From: Streptomyces bungoensis
Lineage (GTDB): Bacteria; Actinomycetota; Actinomycetes; Streptomycetales; Streptomycetaceae
Length of the DNA: 64,000 bases
Direction: 5' to 3'
Assembly: GCF_001514215.1 (NCBI RefSeq)
Contig: NZ_KQ948854.1
Location: 281,409 to 345,408 of the forward strand
Part shown: positions 55,950 through 63,900 of the stretch, piece after piece
Layout: the number at the start of each line of letters is the position of its first letter
How positions within the stretch are numbered: the first letter of the stretch is position 1
Notes under the pieces: generated by a model
Told to the model about the DNA's origin: nothing
The model's input: the letters and a program-made list of their open reading frames with translations, nothing else
Databases searched by the model: none
Position numbers and translations under genes: made by a program

Positions 55950-56858
55950 TCAGTTTCGCTGCGCCGACTCCCACAGCGCGGCAGCGACAGCGACCTCCGT
56001 GCCGGCCAGACCGACCGAGCAGAAGACGGTGATCTGGTCGGCACGGGTCCGGCCTGGCGCGGCGCCGGCCAGGACGGCGCCCAGGGCGGTCATCCGGTCG
56101 GCGGGGAAGAGGTGGGGCTCGCCGTAACCGGCCGCCTGGGCGAGGGAGTCGGTGAGGAGCACGTCGGCTCGGTCCGCCAGGGCCACGGGCACCTCATGGC
56201 GCGAGACCGTCTTTGGTCCGAGCGTCGTCACGTGCGTCCCCGCCGCGATCCAGTCGGCGTCCAGCACGGGTACCGAGCTGTTCGTGGCGACGACCACGAC
56301 GTCGTGATCACGCACCGCGTCCTCCACCGCGTGCACCGCCCGCACCCGGACGCCCAGTTCCTCGGCGGCCCGCCGGGCGAACGCCTCCGCGCGTTCGGGT
56401 CTGCGGGCCGCCACGGTGGCCTCCGTCACCTGCCGCACCTCGCAGATGGCCCACAGCTGTGTCCAGGCATGGGTACCCGCTCCCACCAGCCCGAGCCGGA
56501 TCGGTCCGGGGCGGGCCGCCGCGTCCACCGCCACGGCGCCGATGGCGCCGGTCCGCCGCGCGCCCAGCTCGTCGCCGTGCACCACGGCCCGGAGCCGGCC
56601 GTCGTCGGAGCCCCACACGGCCACCAGCTGCTCCGCTCCGACCAGGGTGTCGTAGGCACGGAAGCCGAACAGTTCCTCCGCGCGCAGATGTCCCGCCGTG
56701 AACACCAGGTGGCCGTCACCGAGGTCGGCGCGGACCCGCGGGGGCGCCTGGAGAGTGCCGTCATGCGCGGCCGTCAGGGCGTCCCGCACGGCGCGTACGG
56801 CGGTTCGAGCGTCGAGACGGCCGCGCACGTCGTCGTCGTTCAGCAATAGGACGGACAT
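55950..56858 (-). CDS. Ornithine cyclodeaminase/mu-crystallin family protein
   Basis: A 302-residue protein of the OCD/mu-crystallin family, NAD(P)-dependent enzymes including ornithine cyclodeaminase, alanine dehydrogenase, ketimine reductase and SbnB. The substrate-binding part has HGDELGARRTGAIGAVAVDA. The Rossmann motif is IRLGLVGAGTHAWTQLWAI (GAGxxxxxQ). TLGPKTVSRHEVPVALADRA and LTDSLAQAAGYGEPHLFPAD are typical of the C-terminal part. The ATG at 56858 shares a base with the stop of the upstream ATP-grasp gene (TGATG). Its product probably supplies or modifies an amino acid for the two ATP-grasp ligases; the substrate is unknown. Confidence 0.88.
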   Translation of the reverse strand: MSVLLLNDDDVRGRLDARTAVRAVRDALTAAHDGTLQAPPRVRADLGDGHLVFTAGHLRAEELFGFRAYDTLVGAEQLVAVWGSDDGRLRAVVHGDELGARRTGAIGAVAVDAAARPGPIRLGLVGAGTHAWTQLWAICEVRQVTEATVAARRPERAEAFARRAAEELGVRVRAVHAVEDAVRDHDVVVVATNSSVPVLDADWIAAGTHVTTLGPKTVSRHEVPVALADRADVLLTDSLAQAAGYGEPHLFPADRMTALGAVLAGAAPGRTRADQITVFCSVGLAGTEVAVAAALWESAQRN

Positions 56859-57649
56859 CACGTACTTCCCTTCCGTGAGATCAGCGCTGCCAGCGCCGCG
56901 GGAGCGCCCGGCTGGTCCCGGACGCCGGGGAAGGCGTTGACGTCCACGATCAGGGGGGCACCGTGGCCGCGGTCGATGACGTCCACGCCGTAGACGTCGA
57001 GGGAGAAGACCTCCCCGACGCGGTGCACCAGGTCCGCCCATCCGGGCGGCAGGTCGTCGAGGGGAAGCGTCCGTGTGGGGCCGCGCTCCTCGGGGGAGAG
57101 TTCGGAGCGGCGCAGGCCGGCGAACACCCGGTCGCCGATCGCCCAGAGCTTGTGGTCCCAGCCGTCGTTGGGGGCGAAGTCCTGGACCACGACCGGCTCG
57201 TCCGGATGGGTGGCGGCCAGGTCCCGCAGGTGCGCGTGCCCGTCCACGCGAGCCACCACGTCGTGCTTCCGGCTGTGCCGGCTCTTGACGACCACCGGTC
57301 CCGGCAGCGCCGGCCCGGACGCCAGCTCTGCCAGGGTGCTGAAGGTACGCGTGGCCGCGAAGGGGAGGCCGGCGTCCAGGGCCAGCGCGGCCATGGCCGT
57401 GCGGTCCTGGCACAGCGCGGTCGCGGCGGCCGAGTTGATCACGCGAGCGCCACGTCGCTCCAGTTCCCGGGCGAGCGCGAGGGCCTGGGGCGTGCGTGCC
57501 TTCAGCAGACAGACGTCGGCGAGCGGTTCGGGGACGGGTGGCGGCGTCCGCGGATCCAGCACGTCCACGTGGTGGTCGGGCGTGAGCAGGGCCGTGGTGA
57601 GACTCAGGAGCGGGTGGCCGGGGTCAGAGGTGATCAGGACGATCCTCAT
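56858..57649 (-). CDS. ATP-grasp ligase, RimK-like (second of pair)
   Basis: A 263-residue ATP-grasp enzyme. An N-terminal pre-ATP-grasp domain (RIVLITSDPGHPLLSLTTAL, VLDPRTPPP) leads to the fold with PVVVKSRHSRKHDVVARVDG (ATP-binding lysine), VVQDFAPNDGWDHKLWAIGD and the metal-binding end LDVYGVDVIDRGHGAPLIVD, then VNAFPGVRDQPGAP. Members ligate a carboxyl group to an amine through an acyl phosphate. Its ATG at 57649 overlaps the upstream gene by 4 nt and it runs into the OCD gene, so the three genes are one operon. The substrate is unknown. Confidence 0.87.
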   Translation of the reverse strand: MRIVLITSDPGHPLLSLTTALLTPDHHVDVLDPRTPPPVPEPLADVCLLKARTPQALALARELERRGARVINSAAATALCQDRTAMAALALDAGLPFAATRTFSTLAELASGPALPGPVVVKSRHSRKHDVVARVDGHAHLRDLAATHPDEPVVVQDFAPNDGWDHKLWAIGDRVFAGLRRSELSPEERGPTRTLPLDDLPPGWADLVHRVGEVFSLDVYGVDVIDRGHGAPLIVDVNAFPGVRDQPGAPAALAALISRKGST

Positions 57650-58554
57650 GCCGTCCTGCCCGCCGTCACGGGGACCGGAACGGCGCCGACCGGCGGCTGC
57701 GCGGTTGCGGTCACGGTCGCCGTCGCGGTCGCGGTCGCCCCGCCCGCGCCGGCCGCCAGGGCGAGGACGGCTCTTGCCAGCCGTTCCGCCGCGTCGGGGA
57801 CCTGGCGGAAGCTGGGGAAGTCGTTCACGTCGACCACCACGGGGCCATCCGGTCCCAGCACCACGTCCACGCCGTAGAGGTCGAGGCCGTAGACCACGCC
57901 GACCCGAGCGGCGATCTCGGCGATCTCGGGCGACAGCGGCACGTGGCGCTCCCGTACGGCGTGGTCCGGGTGGAGCGGGGAGCGGCGCTCGGTTGCGTAC
58001 AGCTCGCCGCCGACGCTGTACACCTTGATGTCGACACCGGAGTTGGGCACGTACGGCTGGGCGATGAGCAGGCCCTCCCCCGCCAGTTCGGGGAGCATCT
58101 CGGCGAGCCGGCGCGGGGAGGACACCAGGTGCACGGCCCGGCCCGAGCTGCCGTCGGCGGGCTTGACGACGAGCGGGTACTCCGACTCGGGTATCTCCAG
58201 CAGCAGTTCGGGCTGCGCGGCCGCGTAGGTCGCGGGCAGGGGCAGCCCACGGCTGAGGCCGAGGACGGCGGCCAGCGCCTTGTCCCGCACGCCCCGGATC
58301 GCCCGCGCGTCGTTGATCGTCGTCAGGCCGGCCGAGGCCGCCGCTTCGAGGAGGGTGAGACCCGGGCCGCCGGAGACGGTCTTGAGCACCCATGCGTCGT
58401 GGTCGCTCGTCTGCACGGCCTCCGTCAGGCGCAGCAGGGAGCCGCCGGGACGCACGACGTCCACATGGTGTCCCCACACCGTGAGTTGGTGGATCACCTC
58501 GACCGGCATACCGTCTCGGCGGTACTGCTCCTCCACCAGAAAGCAGAACTTCAT
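57646..58554 (-). CDS. ATP-grasp ligase, RimK-like (first of pair)
   Basis: A 302-residue ATP-grasp enzyme and the first gene of the operon. The start MKFCFLVEEQYRRDGMPVEV is preceded by GAAGGACGCTCG. The core has YPLVVKPADGSSGRAVHLVS, IAQPYVPNSGVDIKVYSVGG, LDLYGVDVVLGPDGPVVVDV and NDFPSFRQVPDAAER, with the expected lysines and the metal-binding Asp and Asn residues. A low-complexity Ala/Thr/Val tail (ATATATATVTATAQPP) ends the chain, encoded by hexamer-like repeats. The TnpB element begins about 20 nt from its start codon, so its original promoter region may have been displaced. Confidence 0.88.
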   Translation of the reverse strand: MKFCFLVEEQYRRDGMPVEVIHQLTVWGHHVDVVRPGGSLLRLTEAVQTSDHDAWVLKTVSGGPGLTLLEAAASAGLTTINDARAIRGVRDKALAAVLGLSRGLPLPATYAAAQPELLLEIPESEYPLVVKPADGSSGRAVHLVSSPRRLAEMLPELAGEGLLIAQPYVPNSGVDIKVYSVGGELYATERRSPLHPDHAVRERHVPLSPEIAEIAARVGVVYGLDLYGVDVVLGPDGPVVVDVNDFPSFRQVPDAAERLARAVLALAAGAGGATATATATVTATAQPPVGAVPVPVTAGRTA

Positions 58555-58683
58555 CGAGCGTCCTTCGTGGATACCCCGGCCTTCAGGCCGGGGAGGAAAC
58601 GAAGCTCCTGCGGAGCAGGGCAGGGAAAGGCGAATCGCCGCCAGGGCGATTCCGCATGTACGACCACCGGCCGACAGTCGCCG

Positions 58684-58710
58684 CTCACATGGAATCTGAT
58701 ACTATGTGAG
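58684..58710 (+). promoter_or_regulatory. Dyad and promoter-like sequence before tnpB
   Basis: CTCACAT (58684-58690) pairs with ATGTGAG (58704-58710) across 13 nt, immediately before the GTG of tnpB. TGATACTAT within it resembles an extended -10 element. A dyad here could control tnpB expression or belong to the element's left-end structure. Confidence 0.45.
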
Positions 58711-58712
58711 CC

Positions 58713-59921
58713 GTGACGCAGCAGGTCAAGCGGGCGTTCAAGTATCGCTTCTATCCCACGGACGAGCAGGCGGCTGAGCTGTCGCGCACGTTCGGCTGCG
58801 TCCGCCTCGTGTACAACAGGGCGCTGGAGGAGCGCACACGGGCCTGGTACGTCGAGCAGCGCCGTGTCTCCTACGTGCAGTCCTCCGCCGCGCTCACGGA
58901 GTGGAAGAAGACCGATGAGCTGGCCTTCCTGACGGAGGTGTCGTCCGTCCCGCTCCAACAGGCGCTGCGCCATCTTCAGACGGCGTTTGCGAACTTCTTC
59001 GCCAAGCGCGCGAAGTACCCCCGGTACAAGAGCCGGAAGAAGTCGAGGGCGTCGGCCGAGTACACCCGCAGCGCGTTCAAGTGGCAGGGCGGGCGACTGA
59101 CTCTGGCCAAGATGGCGGAGCCGCTGGACATCCGCTGGTCGCGTCCGCTGCCCGAGGGTGCGGAGCCGACCACGGTGACGGTGTCGCGCGACGCGGCGGG
59201 ACGCTGGTTCGTGTCCCTGCTGTGCGAGGACGGCATCGCCCCGGCCCCCGCCACCACGGCGGCCGTGGGCATCGACGCCGGGGTCACCTCCCTGGTGACC
59301 CTGTCCACCGGGGAGAAGGTCGCCAACCCGAAGCACGAGCGGCGTGACCGCGCCCGTCTGGCCCGTGCGCAGCGGGAGCTGTCGCGGAAGGCGAAGGGGT
59401 CGGCGAACCGGGAGAAGGCCCGGCGTCGCGTCGCCAAGGTCCACGCGCGGATCGCCGACCGGCGCCGCGACTTCCTGCACAAGCTGTCGACTCGTCTCGT
59501 CCGTGAGAACCAAACGGTCGTGATCGAGGACCTGACCGTCCGCAACCTGCTGAAGAACGGCAAGCTCGCGCGCGCCATCTCGGATGCGGCCTGGACGCAA
59601 CTGCGCTCCATGCTGGAGTACAAGTGCGCCTGGTACGGGCGCGAACTCGTCGTGATCGACCGATGGTTCCCCAGCTCGAAGCTGTGCGGGGCCTGCGGCA
59701 CGGTCCGCGAGGGGCTGCCGCTGAACGTCCGCGAGTGGACGTGCGACTGCGGCACCACGCATGACCGCGACGTGAACGCGGCACGCAACACCCTGGCCGC
59801 CGGGCTGGCGGCGTCTGCCTGTGGAGACGGTGTAAGACCTCAACGGGAGTCCTCCCGGACGGGGCGGTCGTCGGTGAAGCAGGAAACCCAGCGGGCGACC
59901 GCTGGAATCCCCCGCCTTTAG
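58713..59921 (+). CDS. tnpB: TnpB, RNA-guided nuclease of IS200/IS605 type
   Basis: A 402-residue TnpB, the ancestor-type relative of Cas12 nucleases. The RuvC triad is intact: D188 (VGIDAGVTSLVTL), E272 (VIEDLTV) and D353 (HDRDVNAARN). The zinc finger has C325, C328, C344 and C346 (LCGACG and WTCDCG). The N-terminal part (KRAFKYRFYPTDEQAAELSR) and arginine-rich centre are typical. Length is normal, so the gene appears functional. It starts with GTG at 58713 and runs into the right end, where the guide RNA should be encoded. Its orientation is opposite to the ATP-grasp operon. Confidence 0.95.
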   Translation: MTQQVKRAFKYRFYPTDEQAAELSRTFGCVRLVYNRALEERTRAWYVEQRRVSYVQSSAALTEWKKTDELAFLTEVSSVPLQQALRHLQTAFANFFAKRAKYPRYKSRKKSRASAEYTRSAFKWQGGRLTLAKMAEPLDIRWSRPLPEGAEPTTVTVSRDAAGRWFVSLLCEDGIAPAPATTAAVGIDAGVTSLVTLSTGEKVANPKHERRDRARLARAQRELSRKAKGSANREKARRRVAKVHARIADRRRDFLHKLSTRLVRENQTVVIEDLTVRNLLKNGKLARAISDAAWTQLRSMLEYKCAWYGRELVVIDRWFPSSKLCGACGTVREGLPLNVREWTCDCGTTHDRDVNAARNTLAAGLAASACGDGVRPQRESSRTGRSSVKQETQRATAGIPRL

Positions 59922-59956
59922 GCGGAGGAGGAAGTCAACGTTCGTCCCCGTCACCG
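59820..59956 (+). ncRNA. Predicted omega (reRNA) of the TnpB element
   Basis: In IS605-type elements the guide RNA scaffold comes from the 3' end of tnpB and the right end, with the guide in the flanking DNA. The right-end hairpin at 59908-59929 and the end at 59938 would put the guide at about 59939-59956 (CGTTCGTCCCCGTCACC). The left limit is arbitrary. This is inference from family architecture. Confidence 0.4.
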
Positions 59957-60094
59957 CCGGGCATCCGCCTTACCGCCTGTCATCCGGCATTTCGTCATGT
60001 CGTGTGGCGTCACAGGATGCCATGGCCGGGCGGCGCGGCAGCCGTCTGCGGTCACGGGGCGTGCGAGCAACGCCGTGGCCGAGCGCCCGGACCG

Positions 60095-60532
60095 TCACGC
60101 GGAACGGGAGAGCTGATCGCGCACCCACGCGGGATCGGGGTTGACGTGTGGCTGGCCGGCCACGACGACCGTCGGCACGGTCTCGTTGCCGTCGGCGACC
60201 GCCCGCACCGCCGCGGCTCCGGCCGGGTCACGCCAGATGTCCACCCAGTACAACCGGCGCGCCCGACGACCCAACCGCATCCGCAGGCGCAGGCAGTACG
60301 TACATCCCGGCCGCCAGTAGACGACGGGCCGGCCGTCGGCCGCGCTGCGGCGTTCCGCTTCCGCGGCCGGGATCGACCTCGGGAAGACGAGCGGCGAGTT
60401 CAGGCCCGCCAGCAGAGCGAACACCAGGAGAAGCGTTACGGCAGCGCCAGGGCTCCCCTTCGCGAACAGAGAGGCCGCGACCGCTGAGCCGCCGAGCACG
60501 AACAGCATCGGGAAGAGCCAAGCGCGCGTCAT
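60095..60532 (-). CDS. Membrane-anchored glutaredoxin/mycoredoxin-like protein
   Basis: A 145-residue protein with two N-terminal hydrophobic segments (WLFPMLFVLGGSAVAASLFA and AAVTLLLVFALLAGL) and a glutaredoxin-like domain. The active site is CTYC (Cys77 and Cys80; WRPGCTYCLRLRMRLG). The GxxTVP-type glutathione/mycothiol site is NETVPTVVVAGQPHVNPDPA, with the cis-proline VP. In actinobacteria such proteins are mycoredoxins using mycothiol. A location on the membrane is predicted. It lies next to the TnpB element, and the 156-nt gap between them holds nothing recognisable. Confidence 0.87.
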   Translation of the reverse strand: MTRAWLFPMLFVLGGSAVAASLFAKGSPGAAVTLLLVFALLAGLNSPLVFPRSIPAAEAERRSAADGRPVVYWRPGCTYCLRLRMRLGRRARRLYWVDIWRDPAGAAAVRAVADGNETVPTVVVAGQPHVNPDPAWVRDQLSRSA

Positions 60533-60988
60533 GAGGAGGAAGACTATCGGGATCGAATATCGGTCATCTGTGATCGCCTATCGCACCCCGCCAGCCATCG
60601 ACACACACAGAAACATCACAGGAAAAGCACAGATGTGGCCACGAGTGAGCGCCTCTGTCAGCGCGCCGACCTCCCGAAAATCACGCCATCACGGTCGCCG
60701 CACGAAAGTGAACACCTGTACGACTTCACCTTTGTGTGTCTAGAGTGTCGCCGTGCACCGGCGGAGCCTGACCACTCCGTCCGCGCACGTCACACAGCGA
60801 CCGGGGGAACGCCGTCGCTCACGGGGAGGGTGTCGCATCGCCATGCCGTCGCACTGGCCATCCATGTGCGCGAGCCCAGTCAGGGGCCTGCGCTTCTGAG
60901 TCTCCGTGAGAGTCCTTGCACGTGACTGCTCTGCGGAGCATCGGCCGATCAACCGGCGCATCCACACCCTGCAGAAAGTGATGCTCCG
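60533..60988. other. 456-bp gap without a recognised gene
   Basis: Short open frames exist on both strands (for example 60635-60925 plus, 60740-61033 minus) but none has a convincing ribosome site or codon bias. The first half is notably poorer in G+C than the flanks, with runs such as ATCGAATATCGGTCATC, which suits an accessory boundary or promoter zone for the following large gene. Confidence 0.5.
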
Positions 60989-63900
60989 TTGCCTTCCCGA
61001 CCAGGAAGATCGCTCATACCCACGCCAGGCCACTCAGGACTACTCGCCCGAATCATCCTGCTGCTGACCGCGGTCGCCGTCGTCGTGGGCCTCGCCGTAC
61101 GGCCCGACGCCGTCGGCCACTCCGGCCACGACGACCTGAGCCTCGTGGGGGACTCCTACGACGGCTACGACACCAAGGCCGCCGAACAGCTGCGCGGAGA
61201 CCAGTGCGTGGCCGTGGACGCCCTGCGCAAGGGTGGACCCAACCTGTTCGCCCTGGCCCAGGGCTCCGTCGGGCTGCCGCCCGACCAGCTCCACCAGAAG
61301 CTCGACCGGAACCTGTACGACCTCAAGACGCCCCTGCACCAGGCCTTCGACGCCGACGAGAACAACAGCTCGCAGTGGCAGCAGAAGGTCCAGGACCAAG
61401 GTCAGGCGTTCACCAGCACCGTCAGTGGCCTGGACTCCTACCCGGGTGCGCCCCAGGGAGCGACCAAGATCTACGACCAGATCGGGCTGCTCCCCTGGAT
61501 CTACCAGCAGTGGGGCCACGGCATCGATCTGTTCTCGCCCTTCTACGAGCCGTCGCCCACTGCTGACGACAGCACGAAGGCTGCCGCGCTCGCGATCGGC
61601 GACCCGCTGTACACCTCGGGGGGAACACCGCAGGAGCAGCAGGCATGGGCGCTGTGGAAGAAGAACTCCGGGAAGATCGAACCCAACCAGCTCTTCGTAC
61701 CGCGTGTGTTCGCGGACGACGCCCGCATCTTCCTGTCCTCGGGCGGCTTCCCCCGCACCGCTCCGGCGCCGGACACCACGGAGTTCCGCATCGCGGTCGA
61801 GGACCTGAAGGCCCGCTTCGGCGCGTGCGCGTGGCACGACCCGATCGACCCGGACCGGGTCCTCGGCAAGGAGGTCGCCCAGGCGTCCACCGAGTGGCAG
61901 CAGGAGATCGCCTCGCAGGCGACGCAGCGGCAGCAGATCCTCGCCGCGAACGTCACCGCCACCAAGGCTCTGCAGGACGGCACGTTCGCCCTGGGCAAGC
62001 TGCTGGGCCAGTCGTGGATCGCGGACTACTCGACCCGCTGGCTGGACCACTACACCGAGGGCGGCATCAACTGGATCGGTGACGCCCCGCTGGAGATCCA
62101 GGTGCCGGGCGCCACGGGCAAGTGCCTGGACGTCCAGGGCGGCGCGAAGACCAACGGCACCCCGGTGCAGGTCTACACCTGCAACGGCGGCGACGCCCAG
62201 CGGTGGCAGCTGTGGGGGGTCTACGACGGCCACTACACCCTGCGCAACGTCAACTCGGGCAAGTGCCTGGAGGTGGCGAACGGCGCCGACACGAACGGCA
62301 CGAAGATCCAGATCCAGACCTGTGGCAGCAGCAAGGCCCAGCAGTGGACCTTCAACGTGCGGGCCGCGGACGAGCTGCGCAACATCGCCACGGACAAGTG
62401 CCTGGACCTGGCCACGTTCGACAACGGCAAAGACGCCAAGCTGAACACGTGCAACGGCTCCAAGGCACAGAAGCTCCGCATCGTCCCCAAGGGCCACACC
62501 GGCAGCGCGCCGGCGAAGGCGGACGTGGACAAGGCCAAGGCCAACGTCACGAACGCGCAGTCGGAGGCGAAGAAGCAGCTCGCCGCCGTCAAGGCTCAGT
62601 TGGCGGCAGCGCAGAAGGCGGCGACGACGTCGGACACGGCGATCCAGGCCGCGTACGGCATCGCGGACGCCAACGGCTCGCCGCGCGGCCGAGGCCTCCT
62701 GGTGGGCCAGCAGAAGGACCAGGTCACCCAGGGCTCCGTCGCCGCACTGCAGGCGATGGAGAAGGCCGCCGAGACCGCTGAGGCCGCGACCCGTGCGTCC
62801 GCCGGCGACAGCGAGACCATCACACAGCGCGCCCTGGCCCAGGCGGCCCAGTCGAAGGCGGAGTTCCGCAAGGAAGCCGCGGCGGCGGCCGAGTGGCAGG
62901 CGAAGGCGGCGGCGGACGCGGCGAAGCTGCACCGGGACAACGCCAAGAAGGACAAGGAGACCGCCGAGGCCAAGCTCGCGGTCGCGGTGACGGCCGAGGG
63001 GGATGCGAAGGCGGCCGCCGCCGACGCCCACGCCAAGCGGCTTGCCGCCGAGGCCGAGGAGAAGACGGCCAAGGCGGAGAAGGAGACGGCCGCAGCCAAG
63101 CAGGCCGAGGCCGCCGAGCACAAGCAGAACGCCCAGGCCCAGGCATCGAAGGCCGCGGACGCCAAGGACAAGGCGGCGGCGGCGGAGAAGACCGCCGAGG
63201 GCGAGCGCGACGACGCCGTCGCGGCCAAGGACCATGCCAAGGCGATGCGCGACGACGCCTGGGACGCGGAACAGCAGGCGGACGCGGCCCGCGCCAAGGC
63301 CGACGCCAAGAACGCCTACGCCGACTCCCTGGACTCCGGCGACGCCGCCGACGCCGCCCGCGCAGCCGCCAACGAGGCGGACCACCACGCCGACGACGCC
63401 GAAGCCGCAGCGCAGAAGGCCCGTTCGGAAGCGGACGCGGCCACCCAGGCAGCGGCCGACGCCGACGCCGCAGCCACCCGCGCCGAAGCTGCGGCCAAGC
63501 GGGCCCGTTCCGACGCGGACGCCGCCCGGGCCGACAAGCTGAAGGCCGACGCGGCGGTGAAGACCGCGACCAGTGCCGCAGCGGACGCGATCAAGGCGTC
63601 CCAGGACGCGGCCGCCGAGGCCAAGACCGCCGTGAAGCTCGCCGACGAGGCCGAGCAGCACGCCAAGGACTCCAAGGCCGAGGCCGACGCGGCCAACGTC
63701 GAGGCCGGCAAGGCCTTGGCGGCCTCCGCCAAGGCCGCCGGCTTCGCCCACGTCACCGCACAGGCCGCCGTGGACGCCGGCAAGGCGGCCGAACAGGTCG
63801 CCAACCCCGCCAACGACGCGGTGGAGCTCGGCTCACCGTATGTCGACACGGACTCCGCAGCGGGTCTGGTGGTACTGACAGCGCAGGCGTCCAAGACGAT

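Larger units (their letters stand above)
58574..59938 (+). mobile_element. IS200/IS605-type element carrying tnpB only
   Basis: The element holds tnpB and no tnpA, so it is non-autonomous for transposition (IS1341-like). A left hairpin CCCCGGCC-TTCA-GGCCGGGG (58574-58593) resembles the right hairpin (59908-59929, a 9-bp stem with one mismatch). Both are followed by G-rich GAGGAAnnnAA-like tracts. The right end is probably at the GTCAA at 59934-59938. The left end is uncertain, within about 20 nt of the start codon of the ATP-grasp gene. IS605-family elements insert without target duplication, so no direct repeat is expected. Confidence 0.72.

Noticed and set aside
60740..61033. A 97-codon minus-strand frame in the gap before the lectin gene
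   Set aside because: No ribosome site, no family, and codon use unlike the neighbours. It also overlaps the start of the lectin gene.
61040..63751. A 903-codon open frame on the minus strand
   Set aside because: It is antisense to the ricin-lectin/coiled-coil gene, whose plus frame has recognisable lectin repeats and an export segment.
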